Assembly (NCBI GenBank): GCA_035335645.1
Contig: DAOQMM010000004.1
Location: 1 to 64,000, forward strand
Length of the DNA stretch: 64,000 nt
Direction of reading: 5' to 3'
Source: Zoogloea sp035335645
Lineage (GTDB): Bacteria > Pseudomonadota > Gammaproteobacteria > Burkholderiales > Rhodocyclaceae
Below the pieces are notes generated by a model. The model saw nothing but the letters and a program-made list of their open reading frames with translations. It made no database searches and was not told where the DNA came from. Below, piece after piece: positions 30,591-41,100 of this stretch. The position numbers and the translations under genes were made by a program. How positions within the stretch are numbered: the first letter of the stretch is position 1; every line of letters begins with the position of its first letter.

Positions 30591-31886
30591 TTACAGCCCC
30601 CCGGCCGGTCGCGGCCTGGGTACGGCAGGGGCACCGGGCGCTGTGACGGCGTCCGGCACCTTGCGGCAATCCCGCCAGAGCAGACCCACGATGGCGACAA
30701 GGTAATAGGGCACGTCGAAGTTCACCAGCCCGAGGAAGGTCCCCCCCACGGCAAAGCTGAGGAGCGAGATCTGGATGCACTGGGCCAGCAGCTTGAGCCA
30801 CTGTTGTTCCGGATCGTTGCCCACCTCCTTGATCATCCGGCCGCAAAAGCGCCAGGAGGTGACGCCCATGCCGATGTAGAAGAAGAAGCCGAGGATGCCG
30901 TGCTCGCCGAGGGCCTGGAAGTAGATGCTGTGGGGCGAATAGGGCAGCAGCCACTCGGTGACGGCGTAGCGCCCCCAGACCTCCCAGGTCCAGAAGTCGA
31001 ACCCTGCGCCCCATGGATTGTGGGCCACCATGTTCAGGATCATCTGCCAGGTGTAGAGGCGGCTCTGGGCGGAGTGGTCCTCGTGGGACGAGATCGTGTT
31101 CATCCGGTTCGACCAGGTGTCCGGCATGAAGGCCGCCAAACCGATCCCGATGATGGCGAACAGGGACACCGCCAGCACCGGTCGCTTGCTGCGCGCACCG
31201 AGGATCAGCGCCATCGCGCTGATGGCCAGCAGCGCGCCGCGGGACTGGGAGCCGAGCACCGAGAAGGCCACCAGGATCAGCGAGATGCTGAGCACCGTCC
31301 GCCACCAGGCCCGCTCGGCGGTCTGACGCATGAAGTACATGAGGGGCATGATGGTCACGAGGGCCAGGGCCAGCTCGTTGTTGCCCTCGAAAAAGCTCCC
31401 AGTCGGCCCCCACACCCGCTCGCCACCGCCGGAACGGATCGTAAACAGCCCCCCCTTGATCCCGTAGAAGCCGATGGACAGGGTAATCACCTTGATCAGA
31501 TCGAGGATCTGCTTCTTGCCCCCGATGAGCGCGATGGTCACCCACAGCATCACGTGCACCTTGGTCACCTTGACCCACATGTCGAAGGCGTCGCCCACGT
31601 TGTTCAGGGCGATGATGGTCGTGAAGCACATCACCGCGTAGAAGTAGGCCAGGTAGCGGATCGGCGTGATCCACGGGATGCGGTGCCGCTCCTTGGCGGC
31701 AAACAGTGCGATGAGCGTGGCGCCGCCGACCAGCTGCGCGAACGGCAGGGAATAGGCGAACCCGAAGGTCAGGCGGTGCGGCACCATCATGCTCACCCAT
31801 GCCCAGGCGAGCGGCCCCAGGGACGGGCGGAAGAAGATGCTCGGCACCAGGACGAGCATGATCAGGGTCAGGGCTACGTCACGCAC
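30591..31886 (-). CDS. putative O-glycosylation ligase / polymerase, exosortase A system-associated
   Basis: 431 residues with about eleven membrane segments, of the WaaL/Wzy superfamily and the XrtA-linked type (TIGR03097). The N-terminal PSIFFRPSLGPLAWAWVSMM and GFAYSLPFAQLVGG are characteristic of the subgroup. LGSQSRGALLAISAMALIL and the loop SPHSIYFQALGEHGILGFFF carry the family His and glycine pattern. It acts in the inner membrane from the periplasmic side, either polymerising repeat units as a Wzy or transferring glycan to sorted PEP-CTERM proteins. No other Wzy candidate exists in the locus, so polymerase is the simpler reading. A 71-bp gap separates it from the upstream adenylating-enzyme gene. 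Confidence 0.88.
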   Translation of the reverse strand: MRDVALTLIMLVLVPSIFFRPSLGPLAWAWVSMMVPHRLTFGFAYSLPFAQLVGGATLIALFAAKERHRIPWITPIRYLAYFYAVMCFTTIIALNNVGDAFDMWVKVTKVHVMLWVTIALIGGKKQILDLIKVITLSIGFYGIKGGLFTIRSGGGERVWGPTGSFFEGNNELALALVTIMPLMYFMRQTAERAWWRTVLSISLILVAFSVLGSQSRGALLAISAMALILGARSKRPVLAVSLFAIIGIGLAAFMPDTWSNRMNTISSHEDHSAQSRLYTWQMILNMVAHNPWGAGFDFWTWEVWGRYAVTEWLLPYSPHSIYFQALGEHGILGFFFYIGMGVTSWRFCGRMIKEVGNDPEQQWLKLLAQCIQISLLSFAVGGTFLGLVNFDVPYYLVAIVGLLWRDCRKVPDAVTAPGAPAVPRPRPAGGL

Positions 31887-31957
31887 GCGGGGCTCCCGCC
31901 GGCGTCCAGGCTGCGACCGGCATCATGCTGGAGGGGAAAAACATCGTGTCGCCCATC

Positions 31958-33307
31958 TCAGCGTTTGACGTGGCTCACGACATAGCGGGTCTTGCCCGAT
32001 TTCTCCGGCGGGATCTCGCTGACCGGCGTGATGTCCACCTGCACGCCCGCGCCCAGGCGGGCGGCGTAGTCGTGGCGGATGCGCTGGCGCTCGGCCTCAC
32101 CGAACCGGTCGTCCGCCACCACCAGCACCTCGGTACGGCCGATGTCGTGCTGGACGATCTTGAACTGCTGTACGCCAGGCAGATCCCGGACGGTATAGAT
32201 GAGCGCGAGGGCGTGCATCACCGTGCCGTCCGCGCCCACCACGAAGTCGGTGGTGCGCCCCTGCACCTCGGCCAGGATGGGCAGGTTCACACCGCATCCG
32301 CAGGTTTCCGTGCTGAGCACGCCGATGTCGCCGGTGCGGTAGCGCACGAAGGGGAAATCCCGCGTGGCGGTGTGGGTCACGACGATCTCGCCGGGCGCGC
32401 CCGGCGCCACCGGCCGGCCTTCCGGGTCGATGGTCTCGACGACGATGTCCTCGGCCGACAGGTGCAGGTGGCCGTGGGGGCACTGGTGGGCGATGAAGCC
32501 CGCGTCCCGTGCCCCGTAGCCATTGGCCACCGGGCAGCCGAAGATTTCGGTGATGGACTGCTTCTGGTGTGCGTAGAGCATCTCGGAGGTGACGAAGGCG
32601 ACGCGGATGCCCAGGTCGTCCATCGGGATCTTCCACAGGCGTGCCCGCTCGGCCAGATGGGCGAGGGCCGAAGGATAGCCGAAGAGCATGCGCGGGCGCT
32701 TGGCGCGGATCATCGCCAGCATGTCCCGCACCTTGGCGTCGGACATCTCGAAGGCCGGCAGCAGCCAGGTGCGCAGCAGGCTGTCGCGGACGGCCTTGAC
32801 CCGGTCCTGGGCACCCAGTTCGATGGGCGAGCCCCACAGCACGATCTCCGGATCGCCGATATCCACGTCCCACCACCGCGTCGCCCGCCACTTGGCGGCC
32901 ACATCATGGCTCTTGCGCGCCTTGCCGATGTAGAAGATCAGCGGTTCACCGCTGGAACCGCCGGTGTTGTAGCGGCTCAGGGGACCGGCGTCGTCGGCCT
33001 TCAGTTCGTCCACGTGAGCGCGGATGACGGCCTTGGTCATGAAGGGCAGCTTGCGCAGATCCGCCGCACCGGTCACGCCGGCCGGATCGAAACCGTGTTC
33101 CCGGAACAGCGTGTGGTAGTACGGCACATGACGGCCGATGTCTTCCAGGAAGGCCTTCAGGCGGCGGGCCTGGATCGCCTCGATCTCGGCCCGCGGCAGA
33201 CGCTGGGTGATTTCCAGATCTTTGCGGCGGGCAACGGAGTCGTGCTTCTTGAGTCGTTCGTGCAGGGGAAAGAGCACCCCGGAGCACACGCGCGTATAGA
33301 GTCCCAT
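31958..33307 (-). CDS. phenylacetate-CoA-ligase-like adenylating enzyme (PaaK/CapK family)
   Basis: 449 residues. The PaaK/CapK family is indicated by HVPYYHTLFREHGFDP near the start, the nucleotide-binding loop RYNTGGSSGEPLIFY (about residue 110), VANGYGARDAGFIAHQCPHG in the middle, and YRTGDIGVLSTETCGCGVNL with the C-terminal GADGTVMHALAL and HDIGRTEVLVV. Members occur in many capsule and exopolysaccharide loci, where they probably activate a carboxylic acid that becomes a substituent of the polymer. This is the second AMP-forming enzyme in the locus, besides the one at 16490. No phenylacetate catabolism gene is near, so that pathway is excluded. Substrate unknown. Twelve bases separate it from the upstream glycosyltransferase. 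Confidence 0.85.
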   Translation of the reverse strand: MGLYTRVCSGVLFPLHERLKKHDSVARRKDLEITQRLPRAEIEAIQARRLKAFLEDIGRHVPYYHTLFREHGFDPAGVTGAADLRKLPFMTKAVIRAHVDELKADDAGPLSRYNTGGSSGEPLIFYIGKARKSHDVAAKWRATRWWDVDIGDPEIVLWGSPIELGAQDRVKAVRDSLLRTWLLPAFEMSDAKVRDMLAMIRAKRPRMLFGYPSALAHLAERARLWKIPMDDLGIRVAFVTSEMLYAHQKQSITEIFGCPVANGYGARDAGFIAHQCPHGHLHLSAEDIVVETIDPEGRPVAPGAPGEIVVTHTATRDFPFVRYRTGDIGVLSTETCGCGVNLPILAEVQGRTTDFVVGADGTVMHALALIYTVRDLPGVQQFKIVQHDIGRTEVLVVADDRFGEAERQRIRHDYAARLGAGVQVDITPVSEIPPEKSGKTRYVVSHVKR

Positions 33308-33319
33308 GGTCCTGTCCTG

Positions 33320-34414
33320 CTAGCGGTTGCGCGCGAGCCGGCGATAGACGGCCAGCCACTTCTGGCGCACCACCGGCCACGCATACTGTTTGACTTCGTC
33401 CCGCGCCGCGGCAGCGAGCCGTTCGGCCAGAGGCCGATCCCGCAGGATGCGCAGCATCGCCTCGGCCATGCGCGCCGGATCGCGGGCCGGCACCAGCAGC
33501 GCGGTACGGCCGTCCTCGGCAATGAAGGGCACGCCGCCCACGTCGGTGGACACCACCGGCACCCCGCTCGCGAAGGCTTCAAGGATCGAGATGGGCATGT
33601 TGTCCACCGTGCTCGGGTTGAGCATCACGTCGGCTGCGGCGTAGAGGGCCGGGATCTGGGCATTGTCGATGCGCCCGGCAAAGGTGACCGCCTCGGCGAT
33701 GCCCAGGTCGGCGGCCATGGCCTGCAGGCGGGTCAGCTCCGGGCCGCTGCCGGCCACCGTGAGGCGTGCCGCCGGCAGCGCTGCACGCACTGCGGCGAAA
33801 GCCGCCAGCACGCTGGGGATGTCGTAGATCGGCTCCAGGTTGCGCGTCACCACCACGTGGGGCGCGTCGTCTGCCGTGCGCGTGCGGGGCACGCCGAAGC
33901 GTTCCAGGTTGATGATGTTGGGCACGATCTCCGACGCAAAGCCGAAGCGCCGGAACACCCCGTCAAGAAAGGCCGACGGGACCACCAGCGCATCCGCGGC
34001 CGCGAGGGTGCGATGCACATGGCGCGGCGCGGCGGCAAAGAAGGGCTCCGCCTCGCCCCCCCGGTAATTGACGATGACCGGAGCCCCCCGCAGGCGGGCA
34101 ATCCAGAGCGCCGGCGCGGCAAACAGGTGCCAGGCCCAGCCGGAATTGGCCAGCACATGCATCACCTGGCAGCGCCCGCTCGCCCGCCACAGGGCCCACA
34201 GATAAGGCAGCAGCCGGAAGAAGGCGCGCAACACCGGAATGCGGCCAGCCCACTCGGGCTGATACGGCGCATTGGTACGGACCAGCTCCACCTCCGCGCC
34301 TTCGGCGCGCAGCAGGCCGAGCAGTTGCTGGCACTGGTTGGCCATGCCGCCGGAGGGCGGCGGAAGGGGTCCGACGACGGCCAGACGCAGGCCGGAATAG
34401 GTGGGTTGTTCCAT
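33320..34414 (-). CDS. glycosyltransferase family 4 protein
   Basis: 364 residues, GT-B fold. It begins with LRLAVVGPLPPPSGGMANQC, a classic GT4 N-terminus with the acceptor-side glycine loop. The C-terminal donor domain shows VVTRNLEPIYDIPSVLAAFA, LTVAGSGPELTRLQAM and the E-x7-E motif ISILEAFASGVPVVSTDVGG. It should be a retaining transferase that adds a sugar to the exopolysaccharide precursor. The start codon shares its A with the last base of the upstream stop (TGATG), so it is translationally coupled to the transglutaminase-like gene. Donor unknown. Confidence 0.87.
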   Translation of the reverse strand: MEQPTYSGLRLAVVGPLPPPSGGMANQCQQLLGLLRAEGAEVELVRTNAPYQPEWAGRIPVLRAFFRLLPYLWALWRASGRCQVMHVLANSGWAWHLFAAPALWIARLRGAPVIVNYRGGEAEPFFAAAPRHVHRTLAAADALVVPSAFLDGVFRRFGFASEIVPNIINLERFGVPRTRTADDAPHVVVTRNLEPIYDIPSVLAAFAAVRAALPAARLTVAGSGPELTRLQAMAADLGIAEAVTFAGRIDNAQIPALYAAADVMLNPSTVDNMPISILEAFASGVPVVSTDVGGVPFIAEDGRTALLVPARDPARMAEAMLRILRDRPLAERLAAAARDEVKQYAWPVVRQKWLAVYRRLARNR

Positions 34415-35429
34415 CACAGGGGGTTCTCGCGCCGGCCTGAACGGCGCCATGCCAGAATCTGAACGAGCATCAGGAAGGCCAGCACGGCCTCGACCGCAGC
34501 GATCACCCTGATCTGGGTCGCCAGGCGGGTCATCCGGGCCACCAGGGCCTGGTTGCTGGGTGTCTCGACGATGCGGACGTGGGGATGCACGCCAGCGACG
34601 ATGGCGCCCAGCTGCTCCAGGGAGCGGGACACGTGCCCGAGGGCCGCGACCACCGGTGCCCGCTCGTAATCGAACACCGCGTTGCCCCACCACAGGTACC
34701 ACTGGTCCATGCCGTGACGGTAGTAGGCCAGCAGCTTGTCCTCGTACTTCATGCCAGCGCGCCCCGGACCGGTCTTGACGATCCTTACCGCCGGGCCCTC
34801 GCCATGGAGGAATGCCCGGAATTCGGCGACGCTCAGGATCTCGCCCGAATCCGCATAGACCGGATGAAAATTGTTGAAGACGTCCAGGAACATCCAGCGC
34901 TGGTGCTGCCGGTCGAAGACCTCCACCACCGCATGGCCGTGCCCGCCGAAGCCGTCAAAGGAAAACCCCCACTCCCGCGCGAACAGACCGGCGGCCCGGG
35001 CCAACGCCAGATACACCGCGGTGTAGTCGGCACAGTAGCCAGCGCCTTTCCGGATGGCGTGGTAGGTCGTCTGCAGGTCGGACTGGATGGGGCCCTCCTG
35101 GTCGGCGTGCTGGCTCAGGTGGGCCGACAGGGCCAGCGCCTTGGCGCGGTCGTCCGGCAAGGCCGCGATGCCCAGATTGCGCACCACGTCGGCGAACAGG
35201 GGCTCGACCGGGCCGGCATCCTGCAGGAAACCGGCCGGCACCTGCGCGGGCGTCCACGTGAAGTCGGCGGGCGAGGACGGCTCCACGAGCAGTGCATTAC
35301 GCAGGCGCACCGCCTCGGTGGACGGGATCGCCTGCACCCCGAGAAAGGCCGCCAGGATCGCCATACACACCACGGTGGCGAGCAGCAGCCGGGGCATCGC
35401 CCGGCCGGCCACCCGGCGCCGGAGAGCTG

Positions 35430-35433
<4 letters not shown>
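34414..35433 (-). CDS. membrane-anchored transglutaminase-like protein
   Basis: 339 residues. A hydrophobic helix near the N-terminus (LLLATVVCMAILAAFLGVQA) and another at the C-terminus (AVEAVLAFLMLVQILAW) place the domain between them in the periplasm. The transglutaminase/protease catalytic triad is complete: Cys134 in GAGYCADYTAVY, His167 in GGHGHAVVEV and Asp184 in WMFLDVFNNF. Such domains cut or crosslink peptide amides, or act as amidases. It lies between a glycosyltransferase (1-base overlap) and the GDP-mannose dehydrogenase (4-base overlap). In an XrtA locus it might process sorted proteins or link protein to glycan, but I know of no established function. Confidence 0.8.
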
Positions 35434-36742
<1,309 letters not shown>

Positions 36743-36746
<4 letters not shown>

Positions 36747-37957
36747 GTGCGCTTTTCCTTGCTTTCCTGAAATTGAGTGATGCAGCGTCCGATGATCCGG
36801 TCAAGCCGCGCCATGGACGCAGGCCAGGCGTGGTGGCTGAGCATCCGCGCCCGGCCGGCCTCGGCCAGACGGCGGCGCTCGACCGGGTCTGACGTGATGC
36901 GAGCAATAGCCGCAGCATAAGCTTCCGGGGTATCGGCGACGAGGAAATGCTTCTCGGCTTCCGCATCGACGCCGCCCGCCGCGATGGAACTGGTGACGAC
37001 CGGCACGCCCATGGCCATCGCCTCGAGAATCTTGTTCTGGGTCCCGCGGGCAATCGCGAGGGGCGCCACCATCAGCGCCGAGCTGCGCACGTAGGGGCGC
37101 ACGTCGGGCACCGAGCCGGTGACGGTCACCCCGTCCAGTTCGCCCAGCTTGCGCATGGCCGGGGAAGGATCCGCACCGACGATGAGCAGCTTCATCTGGG
37201 GCCGCGCCGCTTTGACCCGCGGCCAGATGTCCTGGCAGAAACGGGTCATGCATTCCTGGTTGGGGTAATAGTCCATCCGCCCGATGAAACTGATGGTGTC
37301 GGGATCGTAGACCGTGTCGTCAGGGCAGAAGAAGCCCGCGTCCACGCCGTTCGGGAACCAGTCGGTGGCGAGGCCGGTGCCGTAGCTGTCAAGGGTTTCC
37401 CACTCGGCCCGGGTGGTGGCCGTGCCCAGATCGAACTTGCCGGCGAGGCGCTTTTCCGCGGCCAGCATCTTGAGGCCTTCGAGGCGGTAGCCGAGGGACA
37501 GGGGGAAGGGCTTGTAGTGGGCGTACTCAAGCCACTTCTGGGAATCCATGTCGCCGTAGTCGATGATCTTGGGCACGTCGGTCACGTGCTCCACGTACTG
37601 GGCGACAGACGAGCAGTGGACGAAGATCAGGTCCCACTTCTGGCTGGCGAGGAGGCGGTCGATCTTGGCCTTCAGGTCGGGCGAATAGAAGAAGCCCATG
37701 GATGAGGGCGTGCTCACCGGCAGCCGCGCCACCATGCGCAGGGCCTGCACCGGGTTGCTCACGAGACCCATCTCGAAGGCCTTGCAATGAGGGGCGATGC
37801 CCCGCCCCTCCTCCGCCTCCTGGGGCGAACGGGCGAGGGAGCAGACGGTGACCGCATGCCCCTGCGCCGTGAGGTGGCGGATCATGTTGAAGGGCCGGAT
37901 CTTGCCGCCCCGCTTGGGCGGGAAGGGAAAACGATGGCAGACGTACAGAATGTTCAT
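36743..37957 (-). CDS. XrtA/PEP-CTERM locus sugar transferase (TIGR03087 type)
   Basis: 404 residues. MNILYVCHRFPFPPKRGGKI opens the GT-B fold and is diagnostic of the sugar-transferase family called stp1 in XrtA loci. FVHCSSVAQYVEHV, IIDYGDMDSQKWLEYA and the C-terminal FIGRMDYYPNQECM and NKILEAMAMGVPVVTSSIA follow the subgroup. It should transfer a sugar to the lipid-linked precursor; donor unknown. The gene overlaps both neighbours by four bases, between an amidotransferase and AlgD. Assignment to the subgroup is from remembered family features. Confidence 0.87.
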
Positions 37958-39879
37958 CGGGTGTAGCTCTTCAGCTCGGCCGCCACGTCGTCGGCCGACC
38001 GCCCGTCGAGGTAGATCCGGCTCCAGATTTCAAGATTCATGAGGGACAGCAAACCGTCCGTGCCGTCGCTGCGGTTGGATTCGTGGTCGGCCATCAGGCC
38101 GGCGATGACGTCATGGCGAAACAGGCCACGGCGGCGCACGGATTCCGGCGACAGGAGCTGACGCAGCACCGGCGCCAGATCGCGCTTGAGCCAGGCGCCC
38201 ATGGGCGTGCCGAAGCCGCGCTTCTTGCGGTCGAGGATGTCGGCCGGCAGCAAGTCCGCCAGGGCATCCTTCATCAGGTGCTTGAGACGTCCGCCGCGGA
38301 TCTTCACCGCGGCGGGAATCGCCGCGGCGAGTTCAACGAGTTCGTGATCCAGCAGTGGAACGCGGCATTCCAGGGACACGGCCATGCTCATCTTGTCGGT
38401 GAGCAACAGCAGATCGTCCGGCAGCTGGGTTTCGGCGTCCACCGCGAACATGCGGTTGAGGTCGTCGGCCTGGCCGGCGTCGGAGAAGGCCTGGGCCAGC
38501 GGATCGGGCGCCTGGGCGCCTGCATCCAGCAACATGGCGGAGACGGTTTCCCGCGCCAGCACCTGCAGGTAGCTGCGATACCGGTCGTCCGGCGCCATGT
38601 TTGCCGAGGCGATGAAGCCCTTGGCCAGGCGCAGGGTGTTGAGCAGGCCGGAATGCCGGTCGCTGGGCAGGCGATTGGCAACTGCCGTGGCCGCGCTGCG
38701 CACGAAGCCCGGCAGGCGCTGGAAACGCTCGGCGTAATGGCCGCCCAGGTAGCGCCGATAGCCGCCGAAGAGCTCGTCGCCGCCGACGCCGGAGAGGATC
38801 ACCTTCACGTCCTGGCGGGCGAATTCGGAGACCAGAAAGGTGGTGATGAAGGCCGTGTCCGCCAGGGGCTCGTCCATGTGCCAGAGCAGCTTGGGCAGCA
38901 GCGACACCACGTCCGGCTTGACGACGATTTCGTGGTGCTCGGTGCCGAAGAGCTGGGAGACCTGGCGGGCATAAGGCAGCTCGTTGTAGAGCGCCTCTGC
39001 CTCGCCGCCCTCGAAGCCGATGGCGTAGGTGCGGATCGGCCGGTCGGAGTGGCGCGCCATGTAACCCACCACGGCGCTGGAGTCGACGCCGCCGGACAGG
39101 AAGGCGCCGATGGGCACGTCACTGACCATCTGCATGCGCACGGACTCTTCGAGGCGCACCCGCACCCGCTCCAGCCAGTCGGCCTCGGATACCGTGCGCT
39201 CTACGACGCTGGGCAGGCGCCAGTAGCGCCATTCGCGGACCTCGTTGTTCTCGATGGACAGCAGGGTCGCCGGGGGCAGCTTGCGGATGCCCTTGAACAT
39301 GGAGCCGGGCGCAGCCGCGTAGCCCAGGTGCAGGTAGCTCGCGAGCTGGCTGCGGTCGAGCTCCGGCGAGACGCCGGGCAGGGCCAGCAGGGCCTTGGCC
39401 TCGGTGGCAAAGGCCAGACGCCGGGCGTCCTGCATCACGTAGAGGGGTTTGACGCCGATGCGGTCGCGGCCGATCAGAAGGCGCTTGCGCCGCCGGTCCC
39501 ACAGGGCGAAGTCGAACATGCCATTGAGGCGATGGACGAAATCGTCACCGAAGGCGTCGTAGGCGTGGAGCACGACCTCACTGTCGGAGCCGGTCTTGAA
39601 GTGGAAGCCCAGGCCCTGCAGTTCGGCGCGCAGCTCGCGGAAGTTGTAGATCTCGCCGTTGCAGACGATCCACAGGCTGTCGTCGGCGTTGGAGATGGGC
39701 TGGTGGCCACCGGCCAGGTCGATGATGGACAGCCGGCGCATGGCGATCCCGCAGGGACCGTCGATGTACTGGCCTTCGTCGTCGGGCCCGCGATGCTGGG
39801 TCCGGTCGCCCATGGCGGTGAGCTGGGCGGGTTCGACCCGCTGACCGTCAAATCGGAAGAATCCGTGAATGCCGCACAC
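37954..39879 (-). CDS. asparagine synthase (glutamine-hydrolysing) family amidotransferase, copy 1
   Basis: 641 residues. Met is followed by Cys2 (MCGIHGFFRFDGQRV), the glutaminase nucleophile, then QHRGPDDEGQY and LNGMFDFALWDRRRKRLLIG. The synthase domain has the PP-loop GAFLSGGVDSSAVVGYM and SGVGGDELFGGYRRYL. It would take ammonia from glutamine and amidate a carboxylate. In an eps locus the target is more likely a uronic acid or a bound acyl group than free aspartate, as inferred from the adjacent AlgD. Nine bases separate it from the preceding transferase, and the stop overlaps the next by four. It shares clear similarity with copy 2 at 41097-43022, perhaps an old duplication. Confidence 0.9.
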   Translation of the reverse strand: MCGIHGFFRFDGQRVEPAQLTAMGDRTQHRGPDDEGQYIDGPCGIAMRRLSIIDLAGGHQPISNADDSLWIVCNGEIYNFRELRAELQGLGFHFKTGSDSEVVLHAYDAFGDDFVHRLNGMFDFALWDRRRKRLLIGRDRIGVKPLYVMQDARRLAFATEAKALLALPGVSPELDRSQLASYLHLGYAAAPGSMFKGIRKLPPATLLSIENNEVREWRYWRLPSVVERTVSEADWLERVRVRLEESVRMQMVSDVPIGAFLSGGVDSSAVVGYMARHSDRPIRTYAIGFEGGEAEALYNELPYARQVSQLFGTEHHEIVVKPDVVSLLPKLLWHMDEPLADTAFITTFLVSEFARQDVKVILSGVGGDELFGGYRRYLGGHYAERFQRLPGFVRSAATAVANRLPSDRHSGLLNTLRLAKGFIASANMAPDDRYRSYLQVLARETVSAMLLDAGAQAPDPLAQAFSDAGQADDLNRMFAVDAETQLPDDLLLLTDKMSMAVSLECRVPLLDHELVELAAAIPAAVKIRGGRLKHLMKDALADLLPADILDRKKRGFGTPMGAWLKRDLAPVLRQLLSPESVRRRGLFRHDVIAGLMADHESNRSDGTDGLLSLMNLEIWSRIYLDGRSADDVAAELKSYTR

Positions 39880-39888
39880 GTTGCAACC

Positions 39889-41100
39889 TCAGATGGAAAG
39901 GGTACGGCCGCGGGCCGCCAGGGCCCGCCGGTAGACGTCGCGATAACGGGCCACGCTGGTGGCCCAGGTGCGTTCGACCTCGACGAAACTCCGGGCCTGC
40001 TGGCGCACCTGGGGCCAGCGCTCGCGATGGGTCAGCACGTCGTCGATGGCTGCCGCCAGGGCGTCCACGTCGCCGGCGCGAAACAGGAAGCCAGTCTCGC
40101 CGTGGCGGATGAGCTCCTTGTGTCCGCCCACGTCGGAGGCCACGAACATGCGTCCCTGGGCCATGGCCTCCAGCGGCTTGAGGGGCGTCACCAGCTCGGT
40201 CAGGCGGATGGGCAGGCGCGGATAGGCGAGCACGTCGATCAGTTCGTAATAGCGCTGCACGACCGCATGGGGCACGCGGCCGGAAAAGATGACCCGGTCG
40301 GACAAGCCCAGCTCGGCGACCAGGGCCTTGAGGTTCGCGTCCTGCGGTCCGCCGCCCACCAGCAGCACGCGCAGGTCCGGGTAGCGATCCACCAGCTGGC
40401 GCGCCGCGCGGATGAGCAGGTCGAGCCCTTCGTAGCCATAGAAGGAGCCGGCGAAGCCCAGCACCGTCTTGCCGTCGAGGCCCAGGCTGCGGCGCAGTTC
40501 CGGGTCCGCTTCGGCGCCGAAGGTGAAGGCGGATACGTCTACGGCGTTGGGAATCACCGTGATGCGCTCGTCCGGCACGCCGCGTACGGCGATGTCGCCG
40601 CGCAGGCCTTCGCAGATGGTGGTCACCTGATCCGCATGGCGCAGGGCGAAGCTTTCAAGACCGCGGGACACCCGGTAGCGCAGGCTCCCTTCGGCGGTGG
40701 TGCCGTGATCCACGGCGGCGTCTTCCCAGGAGGCGCGCATCTCGTAAACGACCGGGATGCGGTGCTTGCGCCCGACCCACAGGGCCGGCAGCGCGTTGAG
40801 TACGGGCGAATGGGGATGGAGGATGTCGGGTCGCAGCGTCTGCACCAGATCGTCAAGCCGCGCGGCGGTGAGGCGCATCTGCGCGACCAGGCCTTCCTGC
40901 CCGGTGTTGGCGGTTCGGTGGAAGGTCCAGCCGTCGGCCTCTTCGGCACCGCCGGAGGAGACGCCCTGCTTGGGCGTGGTGACGTGCAAGGTTTCCCAGC
41001 CGAGCTTGCGCTGCTCCCGCAGGATGGACACCGTGCGGAAGGCGTAGCCGCTGTGCAGCGGGAGGGAATGGTCAAGGACGTGGAGGACGCGCAGGCTCAT
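39889..41100 (-). CDS. exosortase A-associated glycosyltransferase (Daro_2409 / TIGR04063 type)
   Basis: 403 residues, GT4. The start SLRVLHVLDHSLPLHSGYAF and VTTPKQGVSSGGAEEADGW are typical of the XrtA-linked subgroup first named from Dechloromonas. The donor domain has VLGFAGSFYGYEGLDLLIRA, LLVGGGPQDANLKALVAELG and the E-x7-E region LKPLEAMAQGRMFVASDVGG. It should add a sugar to the lipid-linked repeat. It is flanked by the two intact asparagine-synthase-type amidotransferases, and its ATG overlaps the stop of copy 2 by four bases. Confidence 0.88.
   Translation of the reverse strand: MSLRVLHVLDHSLPLHSGYAFRTVSILREQRKLGWETLHVTTPKQGVSSGGAEEADGWTFHRTANTGQEGLVAQMRLTAARLDDLVQTLRPDILHPHSPVLNALPALWVGRKHRIPVVYEMRASWEDAAVDHGTTAEGSLRYRVSRGLESFALRHADQVTTICEGLRGDIAVRGVPDERITVIPNAVDVSAFTFGAEADPELRRSLGLDGKTVLGFAGSFYGYEGLDLLIRAARQLVDRYPDLRVLLVGGGPQDANLKALVAELGLSDRVIFSGRVPHAVVQRYYELIDVLAYPRLPIRLTELVTPLKPLEAMAQGRMFVASDVGGHKELIRHGETGFLFRAGDVDALAAAIDDVLTHRERWPQVRQQARSFVEVERTWATSVARYRDVYRRALAARGRTLSI

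Noticed and set aside
27695..30646. A rightward open frame of 983 codons opposite the deacetylase genes
   Set aside because: It crosses gene boundaries of three or more well-supported leftward genes and has no recognisable domain.
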